The notes under the pieces are model-generated. The model was not told where the DNA came from, did not search any database, and was given only the letters and a program-made list of their open reading frames with translations. From Gibbula magus (taxonomy: Eukaryota > Mollusca > Gastropoda > Trochida > Trochidae), in NCBI GenBank assembly GCA_936450465.1, contig OW388301.1, positions 18,705,523 through 18,769,522 on the forward strand: a stretch of DNA of 64,000 nt, read 5' to 3'. The translations under genes and the position numbers were made by a program. Shown piece after piece: positions 22,192 through 34,519 of the stretch (its first letter is position 1; each line of letters starts with the position of its first letter).

Positions 22192-25100
22192 TCATGCCTG
22201 AAACCTTGATATCCTGTCCCTGACGAGTTCACTGATAGGTGGACATGGGCGCTTGGCAATGGTATTGCAGATTCTTCTGGGATCTGCAGGGTCCATTGGG
22301 GCCTTTCTCTTGAGTCCACCTGTCTGTTCCGTCTGTTTCTTCTGAAATGTCACCAGCTGAAGGTCCCAGGCGTAGGAGTAGTTCTTGTCCTGCTTCTCAT
22401 GGCGAGGCCTCAATCGGTGGCTCCTCTTGTTGTACACTCCAGAGAACCTGTCGAATGATTTCATGAAATGACATATTATTAGGATTAGAAAAAAATGCCC
22501 GATTTTAGTACACTATTATAAATAGGGAACCTGAAGCAGGCATAACTTTTTTTGGTTTTTATTTTTGACAATCCATTTATTCCTGGTTTATATTCAGTTG
22601 TCATGATATTTAAAAATGAGAAGAGAGGTTGTAAGTATTGCACACTGGAAAATTTGGACACAAACTATCAACATTTGTTTTTTAATAATCTTTTTAAAAC
22701 CTTGAAGGACGACAGCAAAAGTTACAAAATTTCAATCCAATTCCATTGCGAATGAACATGCCGACAATCAGTTGAATTCTCAAAACATATCGACAGAAAA
22801 TACTCACACTGTGTCACCCTCACTGTTGGTTTGGTCTGGGCGATGTAGGTGATGATTGTTGTCGATTGCCGCAAGCTGGTTTCTGGCACGATACCTGATG
22901 AACCTGAAGAGTAATTAATAAATATAATGAGGATACGTCTACTGCACTGAATCTACAACATAAAGGGCCATGCTCAAAGTGCTTCACATATTATTACCCA
23001 AGTGTAAGGACAAACATCTCTACATCTCATTCTCAACTCCTGCATTGACAATTGACAAACAGGAAAATTATTATTACTGTGTAAACAATATTGTACATGA
23101 TATAGAAGGTATGTCAACTGTTAATAACATTCCCAAACGAGTCTGTACTGTCATAAATATCAATCAAAAATTAATCATATATATGCTTACTGGTAGGAGC
23201 GGCGCTTTGGTGAGTACATCAGGATGTGGCTGTTGAACGATTCTAGAGCCCCTGTGTGTCTGAAAGAAAAATAATTTACATTACACACCAAACTCGATCT
23301 TGAAAAAATACTTCAGTACGAAACAAATTCAAAGAATATGAAGACATTGGGACAAGTAGGTGTACACAAACAAAACAAAATTTAATATATCTTTTGATAT
23401 TGGTATATTTTTATTCATTTAAGCTATCCTGCATAGGCAAAAGAAAGAAATACCTGAAGTTGCGGAAGTATGAGAACTGTTTCAGGAATCTCGGCTCTGC
23501 GACAATACTTCTCAGTGTGTCCATCCCTGGACTCTTCTTTTCAAGCCATGGTCGGTCGCGTTCTTCACTCAGTTTGTGTTCGTTTGATGATAAATATTTT
23601 TCATCGCAAGGTATATGACTTTCACCTAATAGCTAACAATACATACACCCTATTTACCATAGACATTCCATATAAGATCTGTTTCAATAACTGCAATACA
23701 TACCTTCATCTTCAGTGTCTGTCCCTCACAAGCTTGTGAGCTCCACCAGAAGTGATTCTTTATTGGCGGTATCCACTGGCGCAGAACTGAGTTGGGCTTG
23801 CAGGACTATTGAAAGAGAATTGTTTTCCTGTTAGTTATATATATATATTTATAACTGTCTGATTTGGCTATAACTAAGGGTTCTCTGATTGTTTCAAATG
23901 TATAAACTGAGCAATACATATGTAAATGACTACATTCTAGTCACTACATTACATGTTGGTGTGGGTACCCTGTCAAGCTTGAAATGTTTTTTTAATGATG
24001 TGCCCTGGTTTCTCGAGAACTGTCTGTACCTCAAATATTTTAGAAAATTGAAAAAATGCACTGGTCCTTGTTTCATTGGCTCAGCATATGTTATTAAAAC
24101 ATTAAAAATAAGGCACTGTCAAAAGTTAAATTACCATTAAACTAAGTCTGATGAAGGATAATCAAGATTGACTCACTGCGATTAGACGTCTTTCAAGGTT
24201 CTTGGCCAAATGTCGTATTGGTGCTCAATCTGCTGGTAGGACGGCATGGTTTCTAAAAAAAAGAATAATTAATATCAGTGAAGGATGAAATTAATCCATA
24301 TCATTATTATTAATATTATATAATTAACATAAGTATTGTGTTAAACTGAGATAAAGATGTAATTGTCAGATTTGATTTTGAAGTTTAGCAGATATTTACG
24401 TACAGAAAATGTTAATAAACGTCCAACTGTTAAATGGTTTCCACTGCTGCTAATAAACCACTTGATCACCCCGGACATAAATTAAAAATATACACCACTT
24501 ACTCATGACTTTGGTAATTGAAGGGCTCTGATCCGTGATGACCTCAGCTACGTCAACCTTTGATAGTAGGAAGTCCCACCCTTGAATGAATCCTATCTTC
24601 TCCATTCCGACACTGGATGGGGCCTGGCGAACATCAACAACTTCAAGGTGAAGGACTGCATCGGTCTCTATGTCCACAAAGGAGTATGTGCAGAATTGGG
24701 CTGAGTGACCTGGCGAGTCATTCCTTCCATCGTCAGCCAACCGGATCTCTTGTCGTTGTCGTGCCTTTTCTGCCAGCAAACGGGTCTGCATGGTCTCCCA
24801 ATACGTCTCTACTGCTGGTGCAGCATACAGTCTCTGTACCTAATTATTCAAATTATCATTGTTAATTATCTGTTAATGTTAAAACATATAAAAAAATGCA
24901 AAAATAGGAAAGAAATTTGACATACTTAAACGTCATTTAACTTATTTTGAAAAACATGATAACATACATTTATGCCTATGTCTCAACGATAGACTTGTAT
25001 TTCGTCAGACAGATGACTCTTGTCAATGATAATAAAATACAGTGTATTTTGGCTTTATTTACTTTAGAATCATAACAATGACCGTACCTGGTAGTAGGTT

Positions 25101-27242
25101 GGTTCTCAAATACATCCAAGGTTCAGATACCTGCACAGCAGGACAATCTTCTTGAAGGCGTTACCACTGAACAGAATGCTGCTTGCCATCTGAAGATTGC
25201 CAGCAAACATCTTCTTCGTCCTTGGCTGCGATGCCCAGGATCCACATGAGTGACCACCGCGGCAGGTCCACTTGACGACAAGGGCTGTTCCATAATCCGG
25301 TGTGAGAAGGTCAGGTGTTCTTCACAAGAAGGTCTGTTGCAGGTTGTACCAGCCTTCAGCGTCACCAGATCCATCACTGGCTCCAGGTATGAGATGAACT
25401 TCTGCGCCGTGATGAGGTCCATCAGGGGCTCAGATCCATCAGGGATGCCGACGTTGGTGTCATCTTCCTCCACTGACATGGACTGCAGGTTCAACAGATC
25501 CTCCTCCAGTGACTCCTCAAAGTCTCCCTCAAATGAAGCCCTGTTTATAAAATAAGACATTTAACATCACTAACCATATAGACTTGCCTTTCAAAAGATA
25601 TTTTTATGAAGAAATATTACATTAAGATCCATATTGCAAATATGTATTAATCCATTTTGTATCTTAAATTGGAAGCAGATACAAAAAATATTATTTCCAA
25701 AGCTATGCAATTGTTACTGTTACTCATGACTAGGATTAAATATAACATAAACAAAAGGGGCAAACCTTGTGTCGCTTAGGTTTGGGTCACACTCTTCGTC
25801 AACATCTTCTTGTTCCTCAAAGTCTCCCTCAAAATAATCCCTGAAAAAAAACATATCACATCACTAACCAATGAAATATTGCTTGTCAAAAAAAAATCTA
25901 CTAAGGAAAACATATGAGATTAAGATACATGTTGCAAATATTAATGAATCCAATTTCTCAAATTGAATGCAGACAAAGACATTTATCTACTTATGAAATA
26001 ATATGTGGTAAAGATACATATTGCAAATATTTATGGATCCATTGTTTGGAAACACTCAGTAAAAGAATTATCCCTTTTTGAAGCTAACAATTCACTGAAA
26101 GCAGGTACTTTATTTGTGGTTAATATGTAAAGCATAAACCCACTACAAGCATTATCATTTTACCCATGATAGGGTTAAATGAATATAACAAACAGCAACA
26201 TACAAGAGGGATATTTCTTATGAAAACCATGCAGGCATTGCAATCATGACAATGAAAGTTGAATGAAACATATGTATATTTTCTTAAACAAGCAAAATAA
26301 TTATCTATTAACAATCCAATCTGAAATATTCTATAAATAGAAGTAGAATTTACCTGTTTGAAGTTGTTGCTGGTACTGTTGATACTTGTGGAGTTGCTGG
26401 CAAACTTTCCGCTGAAGTAGACACACTGCTTACACTGCTTACATCTGCAACCAATTTTGGAATGACATTATTATCTGGATTATCTGATAAAAAGTAAAAC
26501 AAACACCTTTTTCAATGTGCAACAAGTTTGCATGTCAAAACGGATTAAGCTTATCACAGGGCAAAGATGAAACAGTGCATAGCTTTCTAATCTATTTGTG
26601 ATTCCAGGCAACACTTGTTCGCTTGTCAGTTGTCATAACATAATACCCTAATTTTAAACAGAAAGAGTAGATGATATAATGTTGTGAGAAGCAGTTAACA
26701 GCTATTAACAATTATTAATTTCATTAACAAACTATAGCTAAAGTTTAATTTGAAAACATGTTACGAAAAACATTTCATAAATATTTCATAACTAAATTTT
26801 CTTTCTTTTAAACATCAACAGGTCAGAAAAGACAACGGAGAAGGTGACCACAATCATATACAAAGAGTGCATCTCCCGGGAGTTCATATCATAGTGATAT
26901 GAGAAGAGTTGCCATTGTACCGTTTGTGTTTTCCTTTATCAGAGAATTTTTTAATACGAGGGCGGTTGCTCTGCAAACTCGTGGAGGAGATATGATTTCA
27001 TTTCTGGACTTGACTTGAATAACACATGTGACTCTCATGAATAGCATGGTTGAATTTACTTCCAATTCAACCCCACTCACTGTGATGTGGCTACGTTTAC
27101 ACAGTCATATTTGATCAGTTATACCTAATGCTGCTTTGCTTCCAACTGAAATTGCTGGATCTGTATTTGCCGATTTTCTAGCAATAACCTCGTCCATTTT
27201 CAGTCGGTTGAAGAATATGCTTTTCATAGTTTCTCGCACCAT
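22192..27242 (-). pseudogene. Multi-exon DDE transposase pseudogene, Kolobok/MULE-like clan (copy 1)
   Basis: Minus-strand exons with fitting phases: a tentative first exon 27125-27242, then 26354-26483, 25766-25840, 25088-25540, 24503-24839, 24177-24252, 23704-23805, 23454-23618, 23191-23259, 22808-22894 and 22192-22447. Family landmarks in order are VKWTCRGGHS and GNLQMASSILFSGN (25088-25540), LADDGRNDSPGHSAQF with the first acidic residues and EVITDQSPS with the second (24503-24839), HQYDIW (24177-24252), NHFWW (23704-23805), TGALESFNSHILMYSPKRR with the catalytic Glu (23191-23259), and ARNQLAAIDNN (22808-22894). Disablements are a 1-bp frameshift near 25290, a TGA near 25110, and a 7-bp direct-repeat deletion after HQYDIW that removes the His of the expected D-x-W-H motif. 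One phase mismatch remains between 23618 and 23704. Copy 2 shares these lesions. The superfamily is tentative and no termini were found. Confidence 0.75.
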
Positions 27243-27633
27243 TAGACATGTTACTCAAGCGCAAGTGTGTGTGTGTACATCTTTGAACTTGTTCAGAGCA
27301 TCACATATTGGAATGCAGCGTGGCATGGAATGGACTCATTTTAAGACAAGAGTCATCAGAAGATGACATATCCCACCGGTCCCACATAATTTATAAAACA
27401 CATCTTTGACAGTTTATTGTATATAAATTACTTCAGGTAGGGGTAATACACATGGTGAGTTTGAGGAATGATAATGGGTTTTGGAGTTCTACAACAGAAG
27501 CAGACCTATCCCTGAACAAAGTCCAAATCCAACGTGTTTGGAAACGAAAAAAGTTTTTTTCAGAAATTTGAAAATATCAAAATGCACCACTTCAGTTGGT
27601 GGGTAATACACATGCAGAGTTTCAGGAAGATAT

Positions 27634-30600
27634 ATTTTTTTTTTATAATTTTAATTTTTTTCCATTTTTACATATAATATGACTCCGGTACATGGTAATG
27701 TTTACATGTTTACATGCAATAAAACAAAAAGACAAATAATAAGTATGATAAACAGTATACATAAGTTCCTAAAACAGGACATGGCAAGTTGACCAGAACT
27801 TGTAGGAGTTGTCTATTTTCGAATTTATTATAGCAGAGTATTTTGTCAGTAGGTAGTAATTTTTAAGCTCCTCTTGCAAAAAATGAAAAGTTGGCATTTT
27901 TGATGATAATTTACGGTTAAAAATGATCTTTTTAAAGAGAATAAGAATCACGTTAATTTGATCATTATTTTTACGGCCAAATCCGAGTAGAATCTTTTCT
28001 TTAGTGAAGTTCAGGTTAACATCCAATTTGTCATTTAGCCAGTTTTCAAGTTGTTGTCAAATAGGAGTAACCTTGCTACAATCCCAAAATAGGTGGGTAA
28101 TAGTTTCTAAGGAGTCAGAACAGAAGCTACATAAATTGGTTGTAGTGTATTTCATCTTAAAAAGTCTATTATTTGTTGCTAAGAAGTGGTGGAGGATTTT
28201 GTATTGAAACCATTGTAGATTTGTATCTTTTGAGCAGCGAAAAGGAATATGATTGTAAAGGTGCCAAGAGTTTGTGTCAATTTCATTTCCAAGTGACCTA
28301 TTCCATTTTACGCAATGCTGATTTTGGATCGATTTTGTTTTAAGTAATGCTTTATAAAATATTTGACATCCATTTTTTGTTCTAGTGAGAAAATTTATCA
28401 TATATGGTTGCAAAGTATTTTCCTCTTCGTTAGGGATTCCGATTTGATGCCCTTTTGTTTTAAGAAAGATTGTATTGAGTTTATGACTCCATAATACTCT
28501 AAATAATTTGATTTCACTTTGAATTTGTCTTCAAAAGTATCATAAGGCATGAATTTCCCAGAGTCATTCAGAAGATCATTTATAAATAAAATACCTTTCG
28601 CATTTCATTTTCGATAAAAAAAATTTTTTCTATTGATTAAGATGTTTTGATTGAACCAAATAAGTTGCGATGGAACATTATTTTCTATATCTGCCTCCTC
28701 GTGTCTAGATAATAAATCCCACCAAGCACTGAGTAAATCTCTGTAAAAATTGTTACGAACAAGTGGAATGATACTGTTTCTTAGATTCGGGCAGTTATAT
28801 TCAAATATAGTGGAAGGTCCAATTTTAGGTAGGTTCACTGAAAATAGATTACAGCCTTTCGAGTCATTATTATAAAAACGTCTTATGACAGAAACTTTTT
28901 GAGCTTGTATTATTTCTTTTATATTAGGTACATTAAGGCCACCCTCTTTAACATTGCATATCAGTTGATCACGTTTGACTTTGTCGGGCTTGTTTCCCCA
29001 TATAAATCGGAAACATTTGCCTTGAAAGTCGTCAATCATTTTGTCAGGTGGGTTGGGTAGAGCTACGAAAAGATGATTTAATTTTGGAAGTATTATAGAT
29101 TTTAATATGGTGATTCTACCAAGAGGTGTTAGCTTTCGACTCGACCATATTGACATAAGGATTTCACAGTGTCGTAACTTATCTTTATAGTTCAATTCAA
29201 TCATATTCTCTATATCTACGTCGAATTTTATTCCTAGAAGTTCGAAATCACTTTGTTCCCAATTTAAATTCCATTTGTGGCAGAGTTTCATTTTTGAGCG
29301 TTTCTTTGAACCAATCCAAATAATTCTTGTTTTGTCAATATTAACTTTTAGACCTTAAAAGCGGGCAAAAAATGTCAGAACATGAAGCACTGCTTGCAGA
29401 CTGCGTTCTGATCCATTTAAACTACAAGAAGTATCATCCGCGAATTGGTTGAGGAGATATTCTACATTGCCTACTTTAATTCCTTTGATTTCAGCATGAT
29501 TACGAATCATTATAGCCAGGATTTCAACACAAAGAATGAACAGATATGGCGATAATGGATCTCCTTGACGACAGCCCCTGTACATATTAAAGTTTGATGA
29601 TCCGAAACCATTAACCAGAATACTTGATTTGATATTTTTGTAAAATACCTTTATCCACCGTTTCATAGATTTTCCAAAATTGAAAAAAGTGAGTGTTTTG
29701 TCTATAAATAACCAATCAACGGTGTCGAAGGCCTTTTCGAAATCATTCAATAAGAGAAGTCCAGGAATTTTATATGTATCAGTATAATCGATCAAATCAT
29801 ATATATGTCTGGTAATATCACCTATGTATCTACCGGACATAAAGCCTTTTTGATCTTCGTTAATTAATAGATCCAAAACAGATTTAATACGTTTTGAAAT
29901 AGCCATTGAGCCTACTTTATAAAATACTGATAAAAGTGAGATTGGGCGCCAGTTTTTCATGAACTGTTTTGGCTTATTTCCCTTTGGAATGCATGTTATA
30001 AGTCCTTGCTTTTGCGATACTGATAATTCTCCATTTTTGTATCCATAGTTTAAAGAACGAATAAGGTATTTTCCTAAATCAAACCAAAAGAATTTTAAAA
30101 ACTCGGCAGTGAAGCCATCTGAACCAGGACTCTTATCATTTTTCAAACATTTAAGAGAGGCAAGAATTGCATCATAAGTTAGTTCGCCTTCTAGATGAGA
30201 TGCAGCATCGTTTGTAAGTCTAGGAGTGTTGTAATTCTGTAACATATCTTCCAAGTCAATATCTGAAACTTCATGTTTATTGTAAAGTTTTTGGTAGAAA
30301 GATTTGACTTCTTTCTGAATATCATTTTGAGAATCAAGGATACATCCTGTGGAATCTTCTAGTCTAGAAAATGATTTATTAAGAAAATTTCTACTTTCTA
30401 GACCCAAAAAGTAAAAAGTCTGCTTTTCGCCATGGTCTAACCACATTGCTTTTGATCTAAGAATTGAGCCTCGTGTTTTAGTTTCATATATTTCTTCAAG
30501 TTCTGTTCGAATATTATTGATGCAAGTTATTATTTTTTCCTTGGTACTTTCATTTTCAGATTCATCAAGTTCGATTTCCTTTTCATTTAAAGTATCAGAA

Positions 30601-30809
30601 AGGTGTTTTTCTTTCTTCATTCTTTCCTTTTTTAGGAATGAAGAATACTTAATGGTTTCTCCTCTTATCATTAACAGGATAGTTTCAAAAAGAAGTTGAT
30701 CGTCAATGTTGTATTTATCCGTGTCAACTTTATACTGACCAGCAGTTTCATATATAATATTTTTTACTTTACTTACTATTTTGGATCTCTGAGTAATGAA
30801 TTGTTAAAC
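27634..30809 (-). mobile_element. 5'-truncated L1-like LINE (copy 1)
   Basis: A minus-strand element with an A-rich 3' end (seen as T-rich 27634-27672 on the plus strand). It is bounded by a perfect 14-bp target-site duplication, TTTCAGGAAGATAT (27620-27633 and 30810-30823). It begins inside ORF2, downstream of where the endonuclease would be, so ORF1 and the endonuclease are absent. That is the usual outcome of incomplete target-primed reverse transcription. Confidence 0.9.
27769..30803 (-). pseudogene. LINE ORF2 reverse transcriptase pseudogene (copy 1)
   Basis: Read from 30803 downward, the frame stays open to 29355. Using the Met at 30671 as residue 1, it shows SPGSDGF (181-187), NWRPISLL (240-247), the motif A-like NDFEKAFD (309-316), GCRQGDPLSP (366-375) and the catalytic FADD (410-413). 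This is an L1/Tx1-type reverse transcriptase with its palm aspartates still present. A TAA at 29355-29357 interrupts an otherwise continuous frame (GLKVNIDKTRIIW follows in frame). A TGA at 28605-28607 stands where Trp is likely. A frameshift lies near 28420-28460. Another TGA at 28057-28059 precedes QQLENWL. The C-terminal CSFC...H-x3-F-x-D-C region is at 28060-28130. It cannot encode a working enzyme. Confidence 0.85.
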
Positions 30810-31053
30810 TTTCAGGAAGATATTAGAATAGTTTTGGAACTGTGCTCCGGAAACGAATCTCTGAACAAAGTCCAAATCCAACACGTTTCTATGGAAACGA
30901 AAAATAATAAAATATTCAGAAATCTTAAAATATCAAAAGGCAGCACTTCAGTTGGTGGATAATACACATGGAAAGTTTCAACAAGATATCATGAACCGTT
31001 TTCGAGTACTGCTCCGGAAACGAAATGATTACAGACGGACAGGGCGACGACTA

Positions 31054-31081
31054 TATCCCAGGTATTATAACCCGTGGGATA
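31054..31081. repeat. Nested hairpin at the 3' end of the pearl-like element
   Basis: TATCCCA-GGT-ATTATA-ACC-CG-TGGGATA forms an almost perfect stem. A short 3' hairpin is a usual feature of Helitron and Helentron-type elements. Copy 2 repeats it at 62501-62528. Confidence 0.55.
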
Positions 31082-31752
31082 AAAAGTGCTATCATTGGTG
31101 CCATAGCCAAGTGTCATATCTCCAGATACTTTCAACAATCTCATTACATTCTTCTAAATTTTGTTTGATCACTAAACTCCCTCTCAAGAATGTGTCTGTA
31201 CTTGTAGGATTGGTTAAAATACCACGCCATTCGTTCATTTCATAAACATGTTATCAAACGGGACATCGTTTAGTATTCTATATATACTGTGCGGGTACAG
31301 TATATAAAATCTAAGAACAGATAACAATAATAACAATGTAATGACCTTACACAATAACCGTCTTTTTAAAACCACCATAAATATTTACATGCTGTTGTGT
31401 TTTCGTATAAAATCAATTTTAACAAAGAGTAGACTTAACTATAACATTACAACATACGAACCCAAGAAAATGGTCGACTTGAAGTAATCGTGAAATGGCA
31501 TATTCTCTACCATCATATTTACAACTCAGCTTTATCTGTGCATGTTGTGCCCTGAATTGCCGTATTGCCGAGTACAAATGTATAGGAACAGTTGCATAGC
31601 CTGTTTCGTAACCCTTCTCTCAACTATCTCCATCCCATAGTATATGTTCGATACACTGATCACTTACAACGTATATAGAGTTTATCATGATAGTGTGTTT
31701 TTGGATGGTCAATATCCTGCATTAGGAATAAACATTGCATTATGCGAGCCTT

Positions 31753-31909
31753 ACAGGTGTTCAAAATGTTAACGCGTGTGACGTCATTTTCAAAAGAAGT
31801 TCCGTCATTTGACCTCTGTAATTCGCATCTTTATCCGTATTTGACCCCAACGGATATCGAAAATATCCGTTGCCTTTATCATGCCGAGAACACCATCCAT
31901 TGTATGATG
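31753..31909 (+). repeat. Dispersed repeat shared with 42457-42618
   Basis: Starts ACAGGTG and contains GTTAACGC.TGTGACGTCATTTTC followed by TTTGACCTCTGTAAT and ACGGATAT...ATCCGTTGCC. It matches 42457-42618 with moderate divergence, and matches 63200-63356 through the large duplication. The frame over it is not supported as a gene. The flanks 31086-31752 and 31910-32553 hold only a 10-bp-stem hairpin near 31278-31303. Confidence 0.6.
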
Positions 31910-32553
31910 AATGTTAAAACCGATTTTGATGAACAAAGACATTTGCCAAATTAAAAAAATAATCAAAGTGACATGTCTTCGTAAACATATATACTCTTAA
32001 TACATGATTATATGTAATACAATCCAGTTGAAATATATTACTGAGGGTATTATTTTGCTGAATTGAGATTAAACAATTTGCCAGAGAAGAGGCCACATTC
32101 ATTCAAACAATGAGAAGGGAAGCTTGTCATCAGCACTGCGAGTATGTAAACCTTTGCCATGTCATAACACGAGACTTTGCTGTTTTATGATAAATGATGT
32201 GCTACTGTGGATATTCATTTGTTTTATATTTTAAATTATTAAAAACAATTAGCAAAAATACAGCATTTCTTCTAATTTCAAAAACAAAATGGAGATACCC
32301 CGGTAGAACCCTTTCATTGAGTCTCAATTCGACCCCATTTATGGTTAAAATATGGATATATTGAACGATGTCTTCTTTTCATTCAATTTTAGAAATTCAA
32401 TACCATAAATATCCTAACAAGCAGAAGACTTTCAGTTATATGAACTAATATTTGTGACGTTTTAAATTGTAGATCCATCTCTTCACAAAAATAACACTAA
32501 ACATACACTATGTGATTGGTTATCGTTAGGTCTGGAGGTGCATAAAGAATTGA

Positions 32554-33466
32554 AGTGCTGATATTGAAAATTTATATTTACACAAAAAGTTTTCTGAAAC
32601 GACAGCTTGTACAAACCTCACTGACACAAACATACTTACATGACTATTGTTAGACAAAATGCAATGACATTTGTTTGTTTTCTTGATGAATCGATGCTAT
32701 AACACTTTTAGAGTGTTAATTTCTTCGTCATTGTCACCTACATTGTATTTACTTCTGTTTATCATAGCGTGTTCTCTTTTCAATATAACGATACTGGATA
32801 ACTGTTACTGTTACTGTTACATTGAATTAAACATTTCCAAGAGAGCTGTTTCTAAACATGGCATTGCTTAGTTTCCCAGATAAATCGATGATTGCACACT
32901 TCATAACAATTATTATGTCAGATACATTTTATTGACCTTTACTGTGTAATGTCAAGTTCACACTTTTTGAGCTGTTGGAATGTTTTTTTTACCGAGAGGG
33001 GCGCTTTACTCTTTCGGAAACGATTGGTCAGAAATCTATAGTCTGCTGATTCAACATAAAATATTTTGAACATATTCATATTATGATTTGGCAGTCAAAG
33101 AAGATATTATACTTGCATGAATTATACTAGAAAAGTGGTAAAATTGCATTGTGTTATATATTCACATTAATATACTCCTATCAATGAGATGATAGTGTCA
33201 GTCTGAAGTAACTTCTTGAACAGGGTTGTTTGCAAACAGAAGGACATTTATTAAGGCGACCCCATTTTATTATGGAAACCCGAGATAGCATAACTGACCA
33301 ACAAGAATCACATAAGTGAGAAGTTCAAATTCTATGTGAGATACAAACACCCTTGCCCATGGGCTGGTCCATGGGGAAAGGCTGTTCAAATTTGTGTTAC
33401 ACAAAAATTATTTTCTAATTTTTAATAATGGGTCTAGCAGTAACATACAAAGGGAAATTTGTTTCC
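32554..33466. other. Spacer, nothing recognised
   Basis: Start of the region lying between the two large copies. AT-rich with no supported gene. Confidence 0.5.
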
Positions 33467-33800
33467 TATTGTGAAATGTTGACTTTGGAAAAACAAATAA
33501 TGTTTGTGAAATGTTGACTTTGGAAAAAAAAGGATGTTTGTGAAATGTTGACTATTAACATATTTATTGACTTTTAAAATATTTATTGTGGAAATGTTAC
33601 TTTGATAAAATATTGACTTTGGTGAAATGTTGACTTTTAATATATAGTATGAGTTATTGACTTCTGATATATTCATTTTAGTGAAATGTTGTGTAGTTTA
33701 AGTTAAAATTAAATTTTGAAAAAAACGTGCTACTGCCCCTTTAAGTTAAACTTATATAAAATGTTAACTTTGGTGACATGTTGACTTTGAAAAAGATATT
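33467..33800 (+). repeat. Degenerate minisatellite (TGTGAAATGTTGACTTTGG units)
   Basis: At least five variants of the unit occur between 33467 and 33690, spaced about 30-35 bases at first and then irregular. Another pair lies near 33765-33795. The first two units are nearly identical. Confidence 0.65.
33716..33744. repeat. Solo end of the TTAA MITE family
   Basis: GAAAAAAACGTGCTACTGCC followed by CCTTTAA matches the right terminus of the element at 3506-3867. No matching left end was found within a few hundred bases upstream. Confidence 0.55.
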
Positions 33801-34519
33801 TACAATTTATGTTTAGATATCTCAAATCTGTTATTCCATTATGATATTGATATGAAAGGGAACTACAGTACAAGTACACGCACAGTACAAGTAAGAGGAG
33901 CATCTTCTTCAGTCTTGGTTTGGCTTTTTCCAAGGGTTGTCCATCACTTAAGCAGTACATATTCAACACACTTAAACACCATGGTAAAAGGTGTGTCTGT
34001 CATGTATAATTGAGATATTGATCACGTCAGACACCACACATAATTGATTGATGTAACTGTACGTAGCTTGCAAATGGATATATCGTGTTTATAATGGAAA
34101 CAGACACACATGAATTATACAACTGTATATGAAATAGAAGAGTAGCGTGATACGACCTCACGTTGTTGTCACTGTTTTGTCTGACAATAGATTGTATAAC
34201 GTGTTTGATCACTGACTAATTTATAATAAACGTTTATACAGACGTTTAACTTTAACTGTTATCCTTTTTTAAAACAGTGAAGGAATGGTATGTGGAATTC
34301 ATTTCCTATATTAAGCAATTCAAGCGTAAGTCTCAAATACGTTTTTAAAAAGAGAATGATTGTTGTGTTAAGACATGTATTTTCATTAAGCGTGTTGTCC
34401 TTATTAGTGACAATTCCTTTGACTGACAGAAAACGTAAATTAAACCTCAAAACGTTTTCCGACAACTTGATTGGTTATGACCAATCTTAATAAATTTAGA
34501 TCAACATATTGTATAATGT

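Larger units (their letters stand above)
27420..31085 (+). repeat. Pearl-like element, split by a LINE insertion (copy 1)
   Basis: Monomers sharing CTGAACAAAGTCCAAATCCAA and GGTGGRTAATACACATG flank the LINE at 27420-27633 and 30810-31085. The right part ends with an ACAGACGGACAGGGCG tract and a nested hairpin at 31054-31081. Joining the parts across the LINE gives a continuous element. The wording of the monomers (CCACTTCAGT, GCTCCGGAAACG) parallels the satellite at 36601-37620. Confidence 0.6.
16888..32553. repeat. Near-identical segmental duplication, copy 1 (copy 2 at 48266-64000)
   Basis: Matches 48266-64000 almost base for base at an offset of 31,375-31,466, with only scattered single-base differences. 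The visible larger indels are an 88-bp gain in copy 2 at 57765-57852 and a loss of about 19 bases near 58110. Copy 2 runs off the window, so the right limit of homology is unknown. The block carries a P2X7-ballast gene, a transposase pseudogene, a SINE and a LINE. Confidence 0.95.

Noticed and set aside
26873..26910. Small palindromes (CTCCCGGGAG and TTCATATCATAGTGATATGAG) as possible transposon termini
   Set aside because: No matching inverted sequence lies near the left side of the P2X7-ballast/transposase unit, and no target duplication was seen.
28004..28207. Plus-strand frames over the LINE (also 30517-30699 and others)
   Set aside because: They are antisense shadows of the reverse transcriptase frame, which has clear motifs on the minus strand.
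33467..33800. CRISPR-like array
   Set aside because: The genome is eukaryotic, the units degenerate quickly and there are no unique spacers of constant length.
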